NCBI GenBank assembly: GCA_029378245.1
Contig: JARKIF010000029.1
Location: 372,001 to 436,000, forward strand
Origin: Roridomyces roridus
Lineage: Eukaryota > Basidiomycota > Agaricomycetes > Agaricales > Mycenaceae
Length of the DNA stretch: 64,000 bases
Direction of reading: 5' to 3'
Shown: piece after piece, positions 9,574 through 19,988 of the stretch
Position numbering within the stretch: position 1 is the stretch's first letter
Layout: every line of letters begins with the position of its first letter
The notes under the pieces: model-generated
Database searches by the model: none
What the model was told of the DNA's origin: nothing
Seen by the model: the letters and a program-made list of their open reading frames with translations, nothing else
Program-made: the position numbers and the translations under genes

Positions 9574-12097
9574 TCAATATACATACCTGAAATCCCGATT
9601 CTGCCTGTCCGTCAAATCCAAAAACTCCTACGCACGGCCAATTCGGTCAGCATCGAAAACACCGACGGGGATTCCAGGGACGGAACAGGGAACCCACCTT
9701 GTCGACTTTCACCCTCTTCCCCTCAATCTCAACAAAAACATCCTCGTCATCGTCAACAGGCGGCTCGGCATCGCGCCTCTTGTTCTCCGCAACGAGAAGC
9801 GCACGGATGAGGAGGACGAGGACCATACAGGAGGCGTAGCACACGGCGATGACGATCCACGGAATGCGGTTACGTGGTTTGTATTGCACCTGTGTTGACG
9901 GCGTTCGTTTGTTTGATGCGCGAGGATGAGACACGGAGGCAAGACTTACTTTCCACATAAATGGGCCGGCCGAGTTGCCGATACACTGCCGTGTGTTAGG
10001 TGAGCAGACGCCGTGAGCAACTAACCAAACGCAAGGCAAACGCACATAAGCTCCAAGCATGATAGCGTTCGTCGTCACTCGCTTTGTGTGTCCTGCAGTC
10101 ACCGAGGAAATCCATGCCAGCGCGATAACTGTACGGATCAAGTCAATTAGCGGAACATACATAAAAAGAAGGAGGACATACCGAACCCCGTCGTCCCAAC
10201 ACCAGAAATCCACACCCCGAATAACAACCCCACCTTATCCGTCCACGGCAAAACATTCACGAGAATCGGGCCCAGGACGTTCGGAATCATGTACACAAAC
10301 GACACCCAGGCACGCGAATTTGTCCGCGCCGAAACGTGCACGCCCGTCCAGATGGTGATGATTTCGACTAGACCAGGGACGCAGCTCAAAAGGGTTGTGT
10401 GAAGGACGCTGAACCCAAAACCGGCGACGATGAGGGATTGTTGGTTTCTGGATGAATGAGATTGATATGAAAGGAGAGGGAGAGAGTACGTACGTCAAGC
10501 TGTTGGGGACATTATCGAGAGCGGAGAAGAGCGCAAAGAGCCACGTCTTGGGATCCACCAATGCCTCGATCATCTGTTCTTTCTTGAATCGTTTATTCTC
10601 CACGCCGGTTTGATTTTCCTATCATGGGTGAATGGGTGGAGCTCTTGTTGCAAGGAAGGAGCCGAGGTTCATGCATACCTTGAGCCTCCTCACAGCGATC
10701 GCACGCTCCTCCTTCGTGAGGAACCAGGCATTCGTCGGTGAATCAGGGAAGAAGAACCTTGGCCCCGCGCATCAGCTCCAGCGGGACGCAAACACGCAAA
10801 ATCGATAGGTACCAAAATCCGAGTGAAACGAATAATGTGAGGATACCCGTGATGACCATGAGCCATTGCCACGGCTCGAATCCCGATGTCTTGATGTGGA
10901 GGACGCCAAAGCTGAGGAAGCCTGCGACGATTTGGGCTGCGGATGGAGTTGAATGGAGGGAAGAGTGCGAAGTGGGGATACGCACAAGTGCCGTTCATCA
11001 GGACTGGATGTACGAGTAAGCGAAGGGATGAGGAAGAACATGGAGCCACGTACACCAATAGCCGACGCGGATAGTGAGTTCGTTGCGAGTGTAGAACATG
11101 GCCGACACAATCATGAAGCTGCATACAATTTCAGTCGGAGTCAGGTAGACTTGGGTTGCAAGGGGAGACATACCCGGCTGTGATGGATCTGTATGCGTTC
11201 TTCATATCAGCGGCGGAATGGAGGAGAAAGAGGCATCGACCTACCCTTCGCACATGCCAAGAACGAGCCGCACAACCAACAGACCAGCGAAATTCTTGCA
11301 CGCAGCGTGGCACGATAGCGCCACAGCCCACACGAAGATGTTGATACTATACACCTCTCTGAATGAGATCGGAACGAATGGGCGCAGAGACGGAGACTCG
11401 CCTCATCCATTTTGCGACGGGGAATCGTTGGAGGGCGAGATTCTGGGGGAACTCGAAAGCGAGGTAGCTCAAGTAGAATACGGTTCCGAGCCTGGCTGAG
11501 CGTCAGATCGGTCTTTGACGGATGGACGGAGCGGGCTCACCAGTTATATCTACGTGTGGGTATTGAGTGTCAGAAGTCCCGGGAGGGCACTGAACCTACT
11601 CGTTTGTCGTCAAGTGTGTCGCTTGCCTATAGAGTTCATGAGAAGAGTGATTCCAAGATCCATTTGGGAGAGCTCACTGAATGCCTAGTATTGCCGCACT
11701 ACCCAAGGTCGTTTTATCTGGACGTGGTTTTCAAGGTTACGCGAAGAGCGAGGACGAACCCGACTCACCCATGAACTGTATCCAATATAGGACTGGACAG
11801 CCTGAGAGGGATGGAGAAACGACAAGATGATGACGCACTGCACATGAGCGGGAGGATATGTCGGTCAATCTTGCGTCTACGCGGAATTCAGCATTGGCAT
11901 TCATTCGAGGAAGATAAGATGAGCACGCACCGGACACGCAGAGCCTCATACGGGTCAAGATCTAGAACACCGTCTCCACCCGACACCAAAGCCGCCCCCG
12001 TATCGACCTCGGTGACGGAGACTTGCACAGCGCCATGTTCGTGTCCCCGCTTCTCGTTCTCGTCCGTGCTCGAACGATGTTCGCTGGCCGTACCCAT
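9574..12097 (-). CDS. MFS transporter, Dal5/allantoate-permease (ACS) type
   Basis: A complete but very intron-rich gene (about 19 exons by eye). It starts at ATG 12097 (MGTASEHRSS) and stops at 9574. The N-terminal cytoplasmic part leads into RKIDRHILPLMC, the start of TM1 (ILYWIQFM), and DKTTLGSAAILGIQ. Later pieces include YNWLGTVFYLSYLAFEFPQN, RLVLGMCEG, FMIVSAMFYTRNE, GFWFFFPDSPTNAWFL, SLIVAGFGFSVLHTT and GPFMWK. The C-terminal tail is EFLDLTDRQNRDFRYVY. These are hallmarks of fungal anion:cation symporters (allantoate, nicotinate, pantothenate and similar organic anions). The substrate cannot be read from the sequence. One junction after AKWMR looks like a GC-AG intron. No frameshift was found, so the gene looks functional. 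Confidence 0.88.
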
Positions 12098-12856
12098 TGT
12101 GGTGAAGGAAAAGCGAAAGTCGGGGGAGTGGGGTGGCGCGATAGTATTGGCAGGCACCACACTCTTATAGCAAGCTTCGACGCTTCTATTTCTCTTGATC
12201 TGTTCTTCTCACCGCTGCCAGTTCGTGGAATATCATATTGGCGAGATAAGGATGACGGGCCGTATTCTGATTGGGAGGCAGAGTATCGGAATAAATGTGC
12301 TGGCGAGTGGAGCGGGAAGCTGCGGGAATCAGGCGGGAGTCCCTTGAGGCCCGGCGCGAACGGACGGACTTGGGACGGACGAGCCTCGGAGCTCATAAAC
12401 TTCGTCGATGTGTATCAGAGATAAGTAGTGAAGGAGGACCGTGAGCCGGAGCGAGGGACGAGGGACGAGAGCGGCGGATGTCAGACTGATGGTCGACCGT
12501 GACGTGGGCGGGAGTCAGCTGACCACCTGACGTGGTCGGATCAGTGAAGCGGAGCCAAATCAATGTAATTGTTAGAAGATATCTCAATTGAAAGTTGTAT
12601 TTAGCCATGGGTATTAGCTGCCGATTTGAGATCACCCACGCGCTGTGTCCCCACCAGGCAGAGAAATGGCCGAGGAGTCCTAAACCATCGGGTAAGTATA
12701 GAATCGCACTAGTAACAATCTACTCGAATGAAATGGCTTGTTCAATTCCGGATTCACCTCTGCGCCAGCTGACTTGAACATTAAAGACACAGTAAAAGCG
12801 CAGGTAGGCACTTAAAAATTGGAGGTTCAAGAGAACAACTACGGCCCATGGACGAA
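12098..12856. other. Intergenic, likely MFS promoter
   Basis: Upstream region of the minus-strand MFS gene. No gene or element was recognised before the tRNA-like repeats begin at about 12857. Confidence 0.35.
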
Positions 12857-12945
12857 GGCTCGAGTCGAACGAGCTTTGATCAGGTTGTTGAAGCGATTTG
12901 AGTCCGCAAGTATCCCGGATGCACGCCGTGTGCAGCTTCGCCTGC
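12857..12945 (-). repeat. tRNA-like repeat, copy 1
   Basis: On the minus strand, a GCTGCACACGGCGTGC block is followed about 50 nt later by AAAGCTCGTTCGACTCGAGC. The latter is a perfect T-arm-like stem-loop containing a Pol III B-box-like GTTCGACTC. No cloverleaf with a pairing acceptor stem could be built, so it is called a repeat, not a tRNA gene. Confidence 0.5.
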
Positions 12946-13178
12946 AGAGGGTGAAGACCGATGACTTGTAAGTAGAGTAAATAAGTCAATGAGAATCAGA
13001 ACGGTCCGACAACGAACTAAAGAGAACGGCACCCAAGAAGTCAAGCACGATCACTACTTCCTGTGAAATATATAATCAAGAATTGACCACTGGAAATCCC
13101 TACCTGGGCACCAGCTAGTCAGACCAGAGCTCGCCCCACCGAAAAAAATACATTTCCTCCCCGTCTGTCCAAAGGCAA

Positions 13179-13265
13179 GGCTGGAGTCGAACGAGCTCTG
13201 ATGAGTTGATTACCTAGTCTGGCGATTGGTCGGATTCCTGACGCACGCGATGTGCAGTTTCACCT
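13179..13265 (-). repeat. tRNA-like repeat, copy 2
   Basis: Same order as copy 1: CTGCACATCGCGTGCGTCAG, then AGCTCGTTCGACTCCAGCC on the minus strand. The T-arm stem has one mismatch. Confidence 0.5.
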
Positions 13266-13454
13266 TGACATGGGTGTAACAGACCCAGCTCAGAGCAGAG
13301 AACGAAACCGAGAAAAAAGGACGTGGTGAATGGATGATAATGATTATTGTGATTCGTCGCGGGCGCGGGGTACAAGTAGTATGGATACAATAAGATTCGA
13401 GTTGAATACGCCTGAAGACGAGGGGATTACTGGCATAAAGCCTACAAATCGCCT

Positions 13455-14018
13455 TCAGAGGGACCCGAGCATGACACCGCCAGTCATGACGCGGGTGACG
13501 CCGCCCTGATAAAGATACGTCGTCGACGTCGTCTTGGCCACGGGCGGAAAATTGGGTTTCCTTGGAAGATGTGCGAGGGCAGCGGACAACTTGAAGACGG
13601 AGGAGGGAATTGTTCTGCGCCTTGGAGCACGGTATAGAAGCGATGGCGCGGTGGCGAGCGCGAGCGGTGCTGACTTTGCAGCGGGGGATGAGGGCGGTGA
13701 TGAGCCCGCGGATGTGAGGGACTCGGTCGAGTATGACGTGAAGGCGCTGCTGTGCTCCGAGTCGGTGTCGGATTCGGTGTCAGAGGGATCCTCTTCGTCC
13801 TCGACGAGGAGGGTCGAAACGGGTTCCTGACGCGCGTGGTGCAGGCTGTGTAAGCGCACAGAGAGGAGTTTTGCGTCAAGAGCAGCAGACGACATAACAG
13901 TCGTCTTGGTAGCCACGTCTGCGGTGGGCATTTTGCCAGCAAATACGGGCAGCGCCGCTGCCCCATTGAGGGTGCACATCCGAGTAGAGGTTGCGGGGGA
14001 GTATGTAGCGGACGACAT
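13455..14018 (-). CDS. Hypothetical protein (187 aa), Ser-rich
   Basis: An uninterrupted frame from ATG 14018 with no recognised domain. The N-terminal half has Val/Ala/Leu-rich sequence; the middle is acidic and Ser-rich (EDEEDPSDTESDTDSEHSS), suggesting a disordered region. The C-terminal third is basic and hydrophobic, with RRRTIPSSVFKLSAALAHLP, and ends in TRVMTGGVMLGSL. The compositionally ordered C-terminus and the full-length open frame in GC-rich DNA favour a real gene. The function is unknown and expression is not supported by anything visible here. Confidence 0.5.
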   Translation of the reverse strand: MSSATYSPATSTRMCTLNGAAALPVFAGKMPTADVATKTTVMSSAALDAKLLSVRLHSLHHARQEPVSTLLVEDEEDPSDTESDTDSEHSSAFTSYSTESLTSAGSSPPSSPAAKSAPLALATAPSLLYRAPRRRTIPSSVFKLSAALAHLPRKPNFPPVAKTTSTTYLYQGGVTRVMTGGVMLGSL

Positions 14019-14944
14019 GATCGACGGCTGATTAGGCGTGGGCTACGGCGTGAGGGAATGGAAAGGGCGGCGGGGAAAGGTCTGTCGCGCAGCGAGTGTG
14101 TAGAAAGGTATCTGTAAATACGACGCCCGTCATTAGCTAGACCCCGTGGACAATCACGACGACGCACCAAAGACCCAGGATCTCCAAAGAACGAAAAAGA
14201 AGAGCGACCGAGGGACAGGATGGTGGGCCTTCCAGCCACTGTCAGGGTCTTATACACCCGCATGTCCAGGCCCCTTTCCGGAGTAACGAGAGCGAAGGGT
14301 CGCCCCGCAGTCGAGACGGGTCGAGATGGAGCGATGATGGACAACGGAGAGATTTGCGATCAAGTTTGGCCCATCAAACTGTAAATAGCACTTCTTGCTT
14401 GGACACCGTCGGTACCGACGACAGGAGCCAGGCCGCACTGGCGCAGACTGGCACTATCTTCCTGGTCCTGTAAACGGAACGCAGGATGAGCGGAAAGTCC
14501 TCCGATCAAACCATGGACTCAGAGTCCTCAGTCCAGTCCAGTCGAGACACGTAATGCCGAATCAATCAGGGCTCGACGCGCGTTCCCAGGTCTGGTCACC
14601 AGCACTAGTCTCTCTGACAACTTCTAATCATCCGGCCCCTCTCGAGGCCCATCCGGAGCATTCCATGCAACCCATTTCAAAGCTATTCAAGACCCGCCAG
14701 GACTCGACGCACTCGTTGCCAGGTCTCGTCACCCATCTCGTACTGGCAGGCCCTCTGTTTCTATCACCGGTACTGCGTTTCGCTTGTTCCGAACCCGCTG
14801 TCTGTGCGTGCTGGTTCTGAGGTGTCAAGACAGCCTCCGAGGATAATGCTCGCCTCGGCACTCCAACGCACTCGGCGCCTACGGCTTTGATCTTCCGACT
14901 GGGAGTGAGACGAAAAAGAATTAGCATGACACCTCGATATCGGA
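14019..14944. other. Intergenic with weak direct repeats
   Basis: Two similar stretches, near 14571 (GGGCTCGACGCGCGTTCCCA) and near 14701 (GGACTCGACGCACTCGTTGC), each continue into CAGGTCT...GTCACC. They may be degenerate members of the tRNA-like repeat family. No gene was recognised. Confidence 0.35.
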
Positions 14945-15005
14945 GAGGGATCGAGTCGAACGCGCCTTCACCGGGAAGCTCAATTTTGATGACCGCGGTC
15001 AACAC
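14945..15005 (-). repeat. tRNA-like repeat, copy 3 (partial)
   Basis: The minus strand carries GGCGCGTTCGACTCGATCCC, the T-arm-like part of the family. The upstream half is not clear. Confidence 0.4.
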
Positions 15006-15221
15006 AGTCTCGAAGCCATAGGTTTATACTTGCTAATGTTGTCGGACGGATGGAACCTCTCCCGAGTCCCGATAAAGGATTCCCGGCTCCTGCTTCTCTC
15101 ACATTCTCATTTTCTTCAGCCGCAGGACTCGGACACATTCGACACCAGTCCGCTGCAATTTCTGAAGGCTCAAGGGAAGCGGGACGAAAAAGCCTAAGAG
15201 TTGGCGCAGCCACATCCACAA

Positions 15222-15300
15222 GGGCTCGATTCGAACGAGCCTTCACCCGGAAGGTTTACTCGTAATCAATTACGCATGTGCGTGATCATGAGCAGCTCCC
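15222..15300 (-). repeat. tRNA-like repeat, copy 4
   Basis: The minus strand carries GGCTCGTTCGAATCGAGCC, a perfect 6-bp stem with a canonical TTCGAAT loop. No matching acceptor stem was found within tRNA distance. Confidence 0.45.
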
Positions 15301-15482
15301 TTTTTCCAACCGACCCCGGATGCTAACAAGGTGCAGGTCGCAATCAAGCACAATATTATTGTTGCAACTTGGCCGAGAACGAGGTACGATTTCAGAACTC
15401 AGAAACATTCTCATCTTCTCCCACAAGTCAAGACGATCAAGTTCAAACAAAAAGCCGATGTATCACCCGTTATCATGGCGGT

Positions 15483-15590
15483 GGCTCGAGTCGAACGAGC
15501 TTTCAGGTCCAAGGTAAGTACTGCTTGGAGTCGCGTGTAAATGTCCCTGACGCACACCGCGTGCAGCTCCGCCGTGTGAAGCGTGCGCTT
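15483..15590 (-). repeat. tRNA-like repeat, copy 5
   Basis: The minus strand has GGCGGAGCTGCACGCGGTGT, then GAAAGCTCGTTCGACTCGAG about 65 nt later. This uninterrupted copy is the reference for the copy split by the Tc1-like element near 21.06-22.09 kb. Confidence 0.5.
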
Positions 15591-15851
15591 CAACGGAAGA
15601 GTAGATGCGACCGATTGCGACCGAGGCATTTGGGCGGGAAGTGACGTGGCGGTCAAGGGGCGGTATCAGGGGTCTCGCGCTCTTTGATCCCCCCCCAATG
15701 AGTGACTCACCCTGCCTGTTTCCTACCACATCCGAAACGTGCGCATGGGCTCCCGCTCTGCCTTCGCTCTGATTCAAGATGAATGCCATCCACTACGCCT
15801 TGCTTCCAATCCATCCATCTTTCACTGGGACCCGATAGATCCGAGCATGTC

Positions 15852-16052
15852 TTCCAATCCCGCTTTTGGGGTTACCCTAGTCTAGCGGTAACCATCGGCC
15901 CAGTTACAGTTGATGAAAAAGGGCTGTAACCAGGAACCCGTGGGTTCGAATCCCTAAAGAAGCGGGCCTACTGGGGGAATGCTTCTGCAGACCTTTCAGG
16001 TAGTGCACTTCAATGAGTAACCGCCCAAGCTTTTTTTTCCAATCCCGCTTTT
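15852..16052 (+). mobile_element. tRNA-derived SINE with 16-bp target duplication
   Basis: The body spans 15868-16036. It has a Pol III A-box-like TAGTCTAGCGGTAACC (about 15878) and a B-box GGGTTCGAATCCC (about 15946), and ends in an 8-nt T run (16031-16038) that overlaps the start of the target repeat. It is flanked by the perfect direct repeat TTCCAATCCCGCTTTT (15852-15867 and 16037-16052). Long TSDs, Pol III promoter boxes and a simple 3' tail are the signs of retroposition by LINE machinery. Confidence 0.82.
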
Positions 16053-16229
16053 CAAGCACAGGTCATGATCAAGCACAGGTTGGACACCGCTTGTTCGGGG
16101 AAACAACGCCGAAGATGCGAAACGACAGGCAGTATCTCATTTAAATATCGCCCGCTCGTGCGTTTTGCATCACACCTCCTCACCCTCTCTCTTTCTCAAG
16201 CGTTAAGCCTCACTTTCATCTTGATCTTA

Positions 16230-16646
16230 ATGGCTGACTGCGCCGACTGCGAGTGCCTCCTCATGTTCTGCGACCCGACCTGCTGCCTTTGGACCAGCTG
16301 CCCGCGGTCCTGTTGTGAAAGGGATTACGATGATAATCGAGAGGCCGAAAGTCGTGCCGGGCGGTCATTTTGGAATTGCTGGTGTCCCTGGTGTGCGTTC
16401 CTTCCTTCTCCTTCTAAACTTTCACGTGAGACTGAAACCCGCCTTTTCTCAGGGAGTACCACCCCTGACTCCTGCTGCGGGCGAAGCAGCGACGCAGACG
16501 AATATGATGAGCGGAGGGTTATCTTCGAACCAGAGCGCGTCCAGATGATTCCTCCGCCGTTGCATCTGGCCAGCATCGACTCCCAGCCTGAGCGTGTCGA
16601 GATGAGGGATTCTGGTATTATTGCGACCGTCACCGGGATGGATTGA
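16230..16646 (+). CDS. Small cysteine-rich protein
   Basis: It starts at ATG 16230 (MADCADCECLLMFCDPTCC). The N-terminal 60 residues are packed with Cys, including ECLLMFC, DPTCC, CPRSCC and NCWCPW. The C-terminal part is acidic and lacks Cys except one CCG. A 60-nt GT-AG intron (GTGCGTTCC...TTTTCTCAG) fits after NCWCPW. Its length is a multiple of three and it has no stop, so spliced (about 118 aa) and unspliced (138 aa) proteins are both possible. No signal peptide is evident. A TTTAAATA element (about 16140) and CT-rich tracts upstream resemble a fungal promoter. Metal binding is only a guess from the Cys content. Confidence 0.6.
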   Translation: MADCADCECLLMFCDPTCCLWTSCPRSCCERDYDDNREAESRAGRSFWNCWCPWCAFLPSPSKLSRETETRLFSGSTTPDSCCGRSSDADEYDERRVIFEPERVQMIPPPLHLASIDSQPERVEMRDSGIIATVTGMD

Positions 16647-16963
16647 AGGGAATATCCCCGCTTCATGAGAAAGCAGTACGCATTCCTGCTTCGATTTTTG
16701 CACGGGGCTGACAGATACGAATCTACGATAGCTCTTTCGACCGCTGTTTGTATCTCACTGTGTCGATGATATCTGCATGTTCGTCCTTCCCAAAGAAAGA
16801 CGCGATGAACTTTCGCTCTTCGTTTTAATTTCAACCCAGTCGCACAGAGAGCCTGATTATATTCTTCCGGTGTGTGCAACGAGAAGGGATAGGGAGGGAA
16901 ATGAGTGTTTCTGAGTTTGTCGTACTGGTCGCTGATGGGCTATCACTGCATTCCGAGACCGTG
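16647..16963. other. Intergenic, nothing recognised
   Basis: Downstream of the Cys-rich gene; no feature supported. Confidence 0.35.
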
Positions 16964-17461
16964 TAGGCAGACCTATTTCTAGCTGTGCCGACATGTGCCT
17001 ACCCCGCTAGGCACATCAATTTAGGCTGTGCCTAGGTGAGTACGTCGAAACTCTGCCTAGCTGTGCCTACCTTCTGCCTACGCTGTGCCTACATGACCCC
17101 GCTTTTCTGGTCTCACCGCCGTTCTCGTGCTCGCCACGACCTTATTCACAAACTCTGGGCTGACAACTGTGTCGCCTGTTGGTTGCCATGATCACCCATA
17201 GCCGAGGGTCCAAAATAAATCGCATAAATCGCACCGGTGGTGCCGGTGAGCCTTAAATACACTGGGAGCGCCGAAATTGACAGTCGTGAGATTAGCTTGG
17301 TATAAACTGAATTTCACCGATCCCTGGATGCATTCGAGTGGTTGGGGTACCTCCAGAACAGGTTCACAAGGTCTTTCAGCCCCTCAGAGGCCAGATTAAC
17401 GTGAAAAACAGGTAAGTTTGCCTAACTGTGCCTATCCCCATAGGCAAACCCTGTGCCTACG
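16964..17461. repeat. Hairpin-rich repeat with GTAGGCA ends
   Basis: Many copies of TGTGCCTA cluster at both ends (16964-17095 and 17410-17461). They form hairpins such as TGTGCCTACCCCGCTAGGCACA-type stems. The outer ends GTAGGCA / TGCCTAC are inverted. It may be a MITE, but no target duplication was found. Confidence 0.4.
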
Positions 17462-18081
17462 CCCCGGCGGAATGCAGTGTATGTACAGCGGCTCGCCCAG
17501 ATACAAGGTATTCAAATGTTTTGATCCTGACTTTCTCATACCGCATGGAAATGAGATTTCCAAGCTCCGATACGATCACCAAGGTATAAATACATACCTC
17601 CACTTTCTCCCACCTGCTTACTGCCATGCGGGTTTCCGAATCACTCGCCAAAAACAGGTGTGAGTTTCTCTGAATTCACATTACCGTGCTGCGGTGAACA
17701 ATTCCAAGACACGAGGTTTAAACACAGCGGTACGCCGAAATAAACCCACTGGCAGTTCTCCGAGCGCCGACAGATTCAGAAATACTAGTATACTACACTC
17801 TACGAAGACTTCCGCGAATGTCGCTTCTCAGTACGCCTCGCATTGGCCAGAGATCTTACATACACCCCGCTGACCCTCATCCTCATGTTCCCGCCCCACA
17901 AACCGCTCAAACATGACACCCTACCGAAATACCCATCTTGGCGCTGGAAGGAAATTGATGTGGCCAATCGCAACAGCGGAGTGGTACACATGACGCCCCG
18001 TGTCAGGCTTGGGAGTCCACATAAAACCACGGTCGTTGTGTGGTCCGACATCCTCATCGTGTGCCACGCTCTCCCTTCTGA
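17462..18081. other. Intergenic, nothing firm
   Basis: Upstream of the epimerase-like gene. No gene or element was supported. Confidence 0.3.
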
Positions 18082-19541
18082 ATGAGCCTCTCCAAATACC
18101 CAGTAAACCTCGAACGCATAACGTTCGCGCATCCGAGCACCCATTTGGTTGACTCTGATCCAGCTCCTCACTGGCGCAACCGGCTTCGTAGGAGGTACCG
18201 TCCTGCGTACGCTCTCCACGCGCGAAGACGTTCGGAGCGGGGACATCGCGATAACGTGCCTCATCCGAGGTGCCACTTGCCGAGCCGCTCAGATTCAGCG
18301 TGAATTCGGCGTCAAGGTCGTCGTGGCTGACCTGGCGGAAGAGAATATGGTGCGGAGAGCTGCAGAGGGCGCGGATGGTATGTACTGACGAGAAGCTTAG
18401 TGGATGAGCGCTGATTCTTCTTCCAGTGTTGATCAATACTGCACACGCGGACTTTCCTACGGCTGCCCGAGCGATATTGGATGGTTTGAAGACGAGGTAT
18501 GAGAGGACAGGCAGGAAGAGTGTTTTCATACACGTCAGTATGATCGACTTTCCCTCAAATTTGGCACTGAAAACTATTTCCAATAGACTTCTGGTACAGG
18601 TGCCTTGACCGACGATGCCAGCGGGCAATTTGCCAGCGATAAAATGTCAGTCCGGTGTTCCGACTCCTTGGTATCTCTAACTCATTTATGGGAACAAGAT
18701 ACCAAGACATCGATTGCGCCGACATTGGCGCAATTCCAACCAACTACGTCCATCGGGAAACCGACACGATGATATCTGAAGCCAGTGTGGAGGGGTACAT
18801 CCAGGGCTACGTGATAATGCCTCCCTTGATATGTACGTTGATCGAGACTTGTGCTTGTTGGGGGCTTGCTCATGATCACATCACCTCTTGATTTGCAGAC
18901 GGTCGCGGTACGGGACCATTCAGCCGCACCTCGGTGCAAATCCCAGCTCTCATCCGCGCCGCATTGAAACTGGGACAATCCATTCACGTCGGCCCAGGCC
19001 TGTCCTTGTGGAACGGCGTTCATGTTCAGGATCTTGTCGACTTGTACATGATGCTTCTCGAGGATGCGTTGACTGGGCACCCGAAAGCGCCTACCGGCCT
19101 GGAATGCTTCTGTGCGTCTTTTACATTCCCGGACCCAAACTTCCGATTGAAACGTGCCAGACTTTTGCGCTACAGATACATACTCGTGGAGACAACTCGC
19201 GGGTGAATTAGGTCGTTGTCTACACGCTCGAGGGGCCTTGAAAATGCCCCACCCCCGCGCGTTGCTGCCGGAGCAGGAACTAGAGGTTCTAGGAACATGG
19301 AGTAGATTTGCATACGGGAGCAATTGTTAGTCCACGTCTATTTTCCACCCGAATCTGCGCTAAATCCAGGCCAATTTCAGCACGCTCAAAGGCAGGGAAA
19401 GCATTCACGCTTGGGTGGTCGCCGAAGCATCACACGACGGGGATTTTCGAGACAATCGACGCTGAATACAATGCTGTGGTACAAGAGGGACTAAACGGAC
19501 ATCCAAAGGTTCACGAGATCAATGATACGTTCAATAAATAG
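18082..19541 (+). CDS. NAD(P)-binding epimerase/reductase (atypical SDR)
   Basis: A multi-exon gene. The start at 18082 (MSLSKYP) is chosen because a 61-nt intron (18103-18163, GTAAAC...GATCCAG with a good branch region) then joins in frame to LLTGATGFVGGTVL, the Rossmann TGxxGxxG NAD(P)-binding motif. Later exons read DVLINTAHADFPTAARAILD, TSGTGALTDD, YQDIDCADIGAIP, IYGRGTGPFS, GVHVQDLVDLYMMLLEDAL and WSRFAYGSN, then RSKAGKAFTLGWSPKH, ending INDTFNK. The layout matches fungal NAD-dependent epimerase/dehydratase-like proteins (extended or atypical SDRs). The substrate is unknown. The catalytic YxxxK is not clearly seen. All other junctions are GT-AG and no breaks were found. Confidence 0.82.
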
Positions 19542-19610
19542 GGGCATCTGTCATGTACTCTTTGGTGGTCTTTGTTCACAGATCATCGATTTTTTTCTCC
19601 TCCTTCTCTC

Positions 19611-19775
19611 ATGTCGACATCCACGAGACAAAGCCAGGCTCAATTAAACGACGAGCTCATCTTGGTCCTCGTCAAGATGGGTGTTTGCATGGAGTGCGAC
19701 CGCCTGAAGCTCGACTGCTGCATCCAGGGTGCTTCGGTGCGACTCAAGGAAGATATCATCGCGATTGGAGGTTAG
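19611..19775 (+). CDS. Small ORF, 54 aa, hypothetical
   Basis: MSTSTRQSQ...IAIGG with three clustered Cys residues (CMECDRLKLDCC). It is too short and unrecognised to be firm. It is listed because it is the only open frame between two real genes and has a CT-rich leader. Confidence 0.2.
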   Translation: MSTSTRQSQAQLNDELILVLVKMGVCMECDRLKLDCCIQGASVRLKEDIIAIGG

Positions 19776-19920
19776 TCGTCGATTCAACTTGACGCTGTTG
19801 AAAATTGAACGTGCCACGATGCCGAAGATCAGACACGCACACGTGATGGGTAAGACGGATTGCATCGCATGTGATGTCATCCGTTCGTCATCGCTCCCCC
19901 CGCTCCAACTCCAACTCGGC

Positions 19921-19930
19921 GTATAAAAGC
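19921..19930 (+). promoter_or_regulatory. TATA box of the CsbD-like gene
   Basis: GTATAAAAGC lies about 65 bp upstream of the CsbD-like start codon, in good position for a core promoter. Confidence 0.55.
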
Positions 19931-19988
19931 AAGCTGCAAGAACGCTCTGTCTTTCAGCATACCAATCAACCAAAGTACCTCTCATACA

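Noticed and set aside
15868..15965. tRNA gene with intron (A- and B-boxes present)
   Set aside because: The acceptor stem CCCGCTT/AAGCGGG is made partly from target-site sequence, the T-stem does not pair fully, and a 16-bp TSD shows it is a retroposon.
18149..18388. Epimerase gene starting at the TTG codon
   Set aside because: A 61-nt GT-AG intron joins an upstream ATG (18082) in frame, which is a better model.
17800..18628. Long minus-strand frames opposite the epimerase gene
   Set aside because: They are shadows of the plus-strand exons and lack any recognisable domain.
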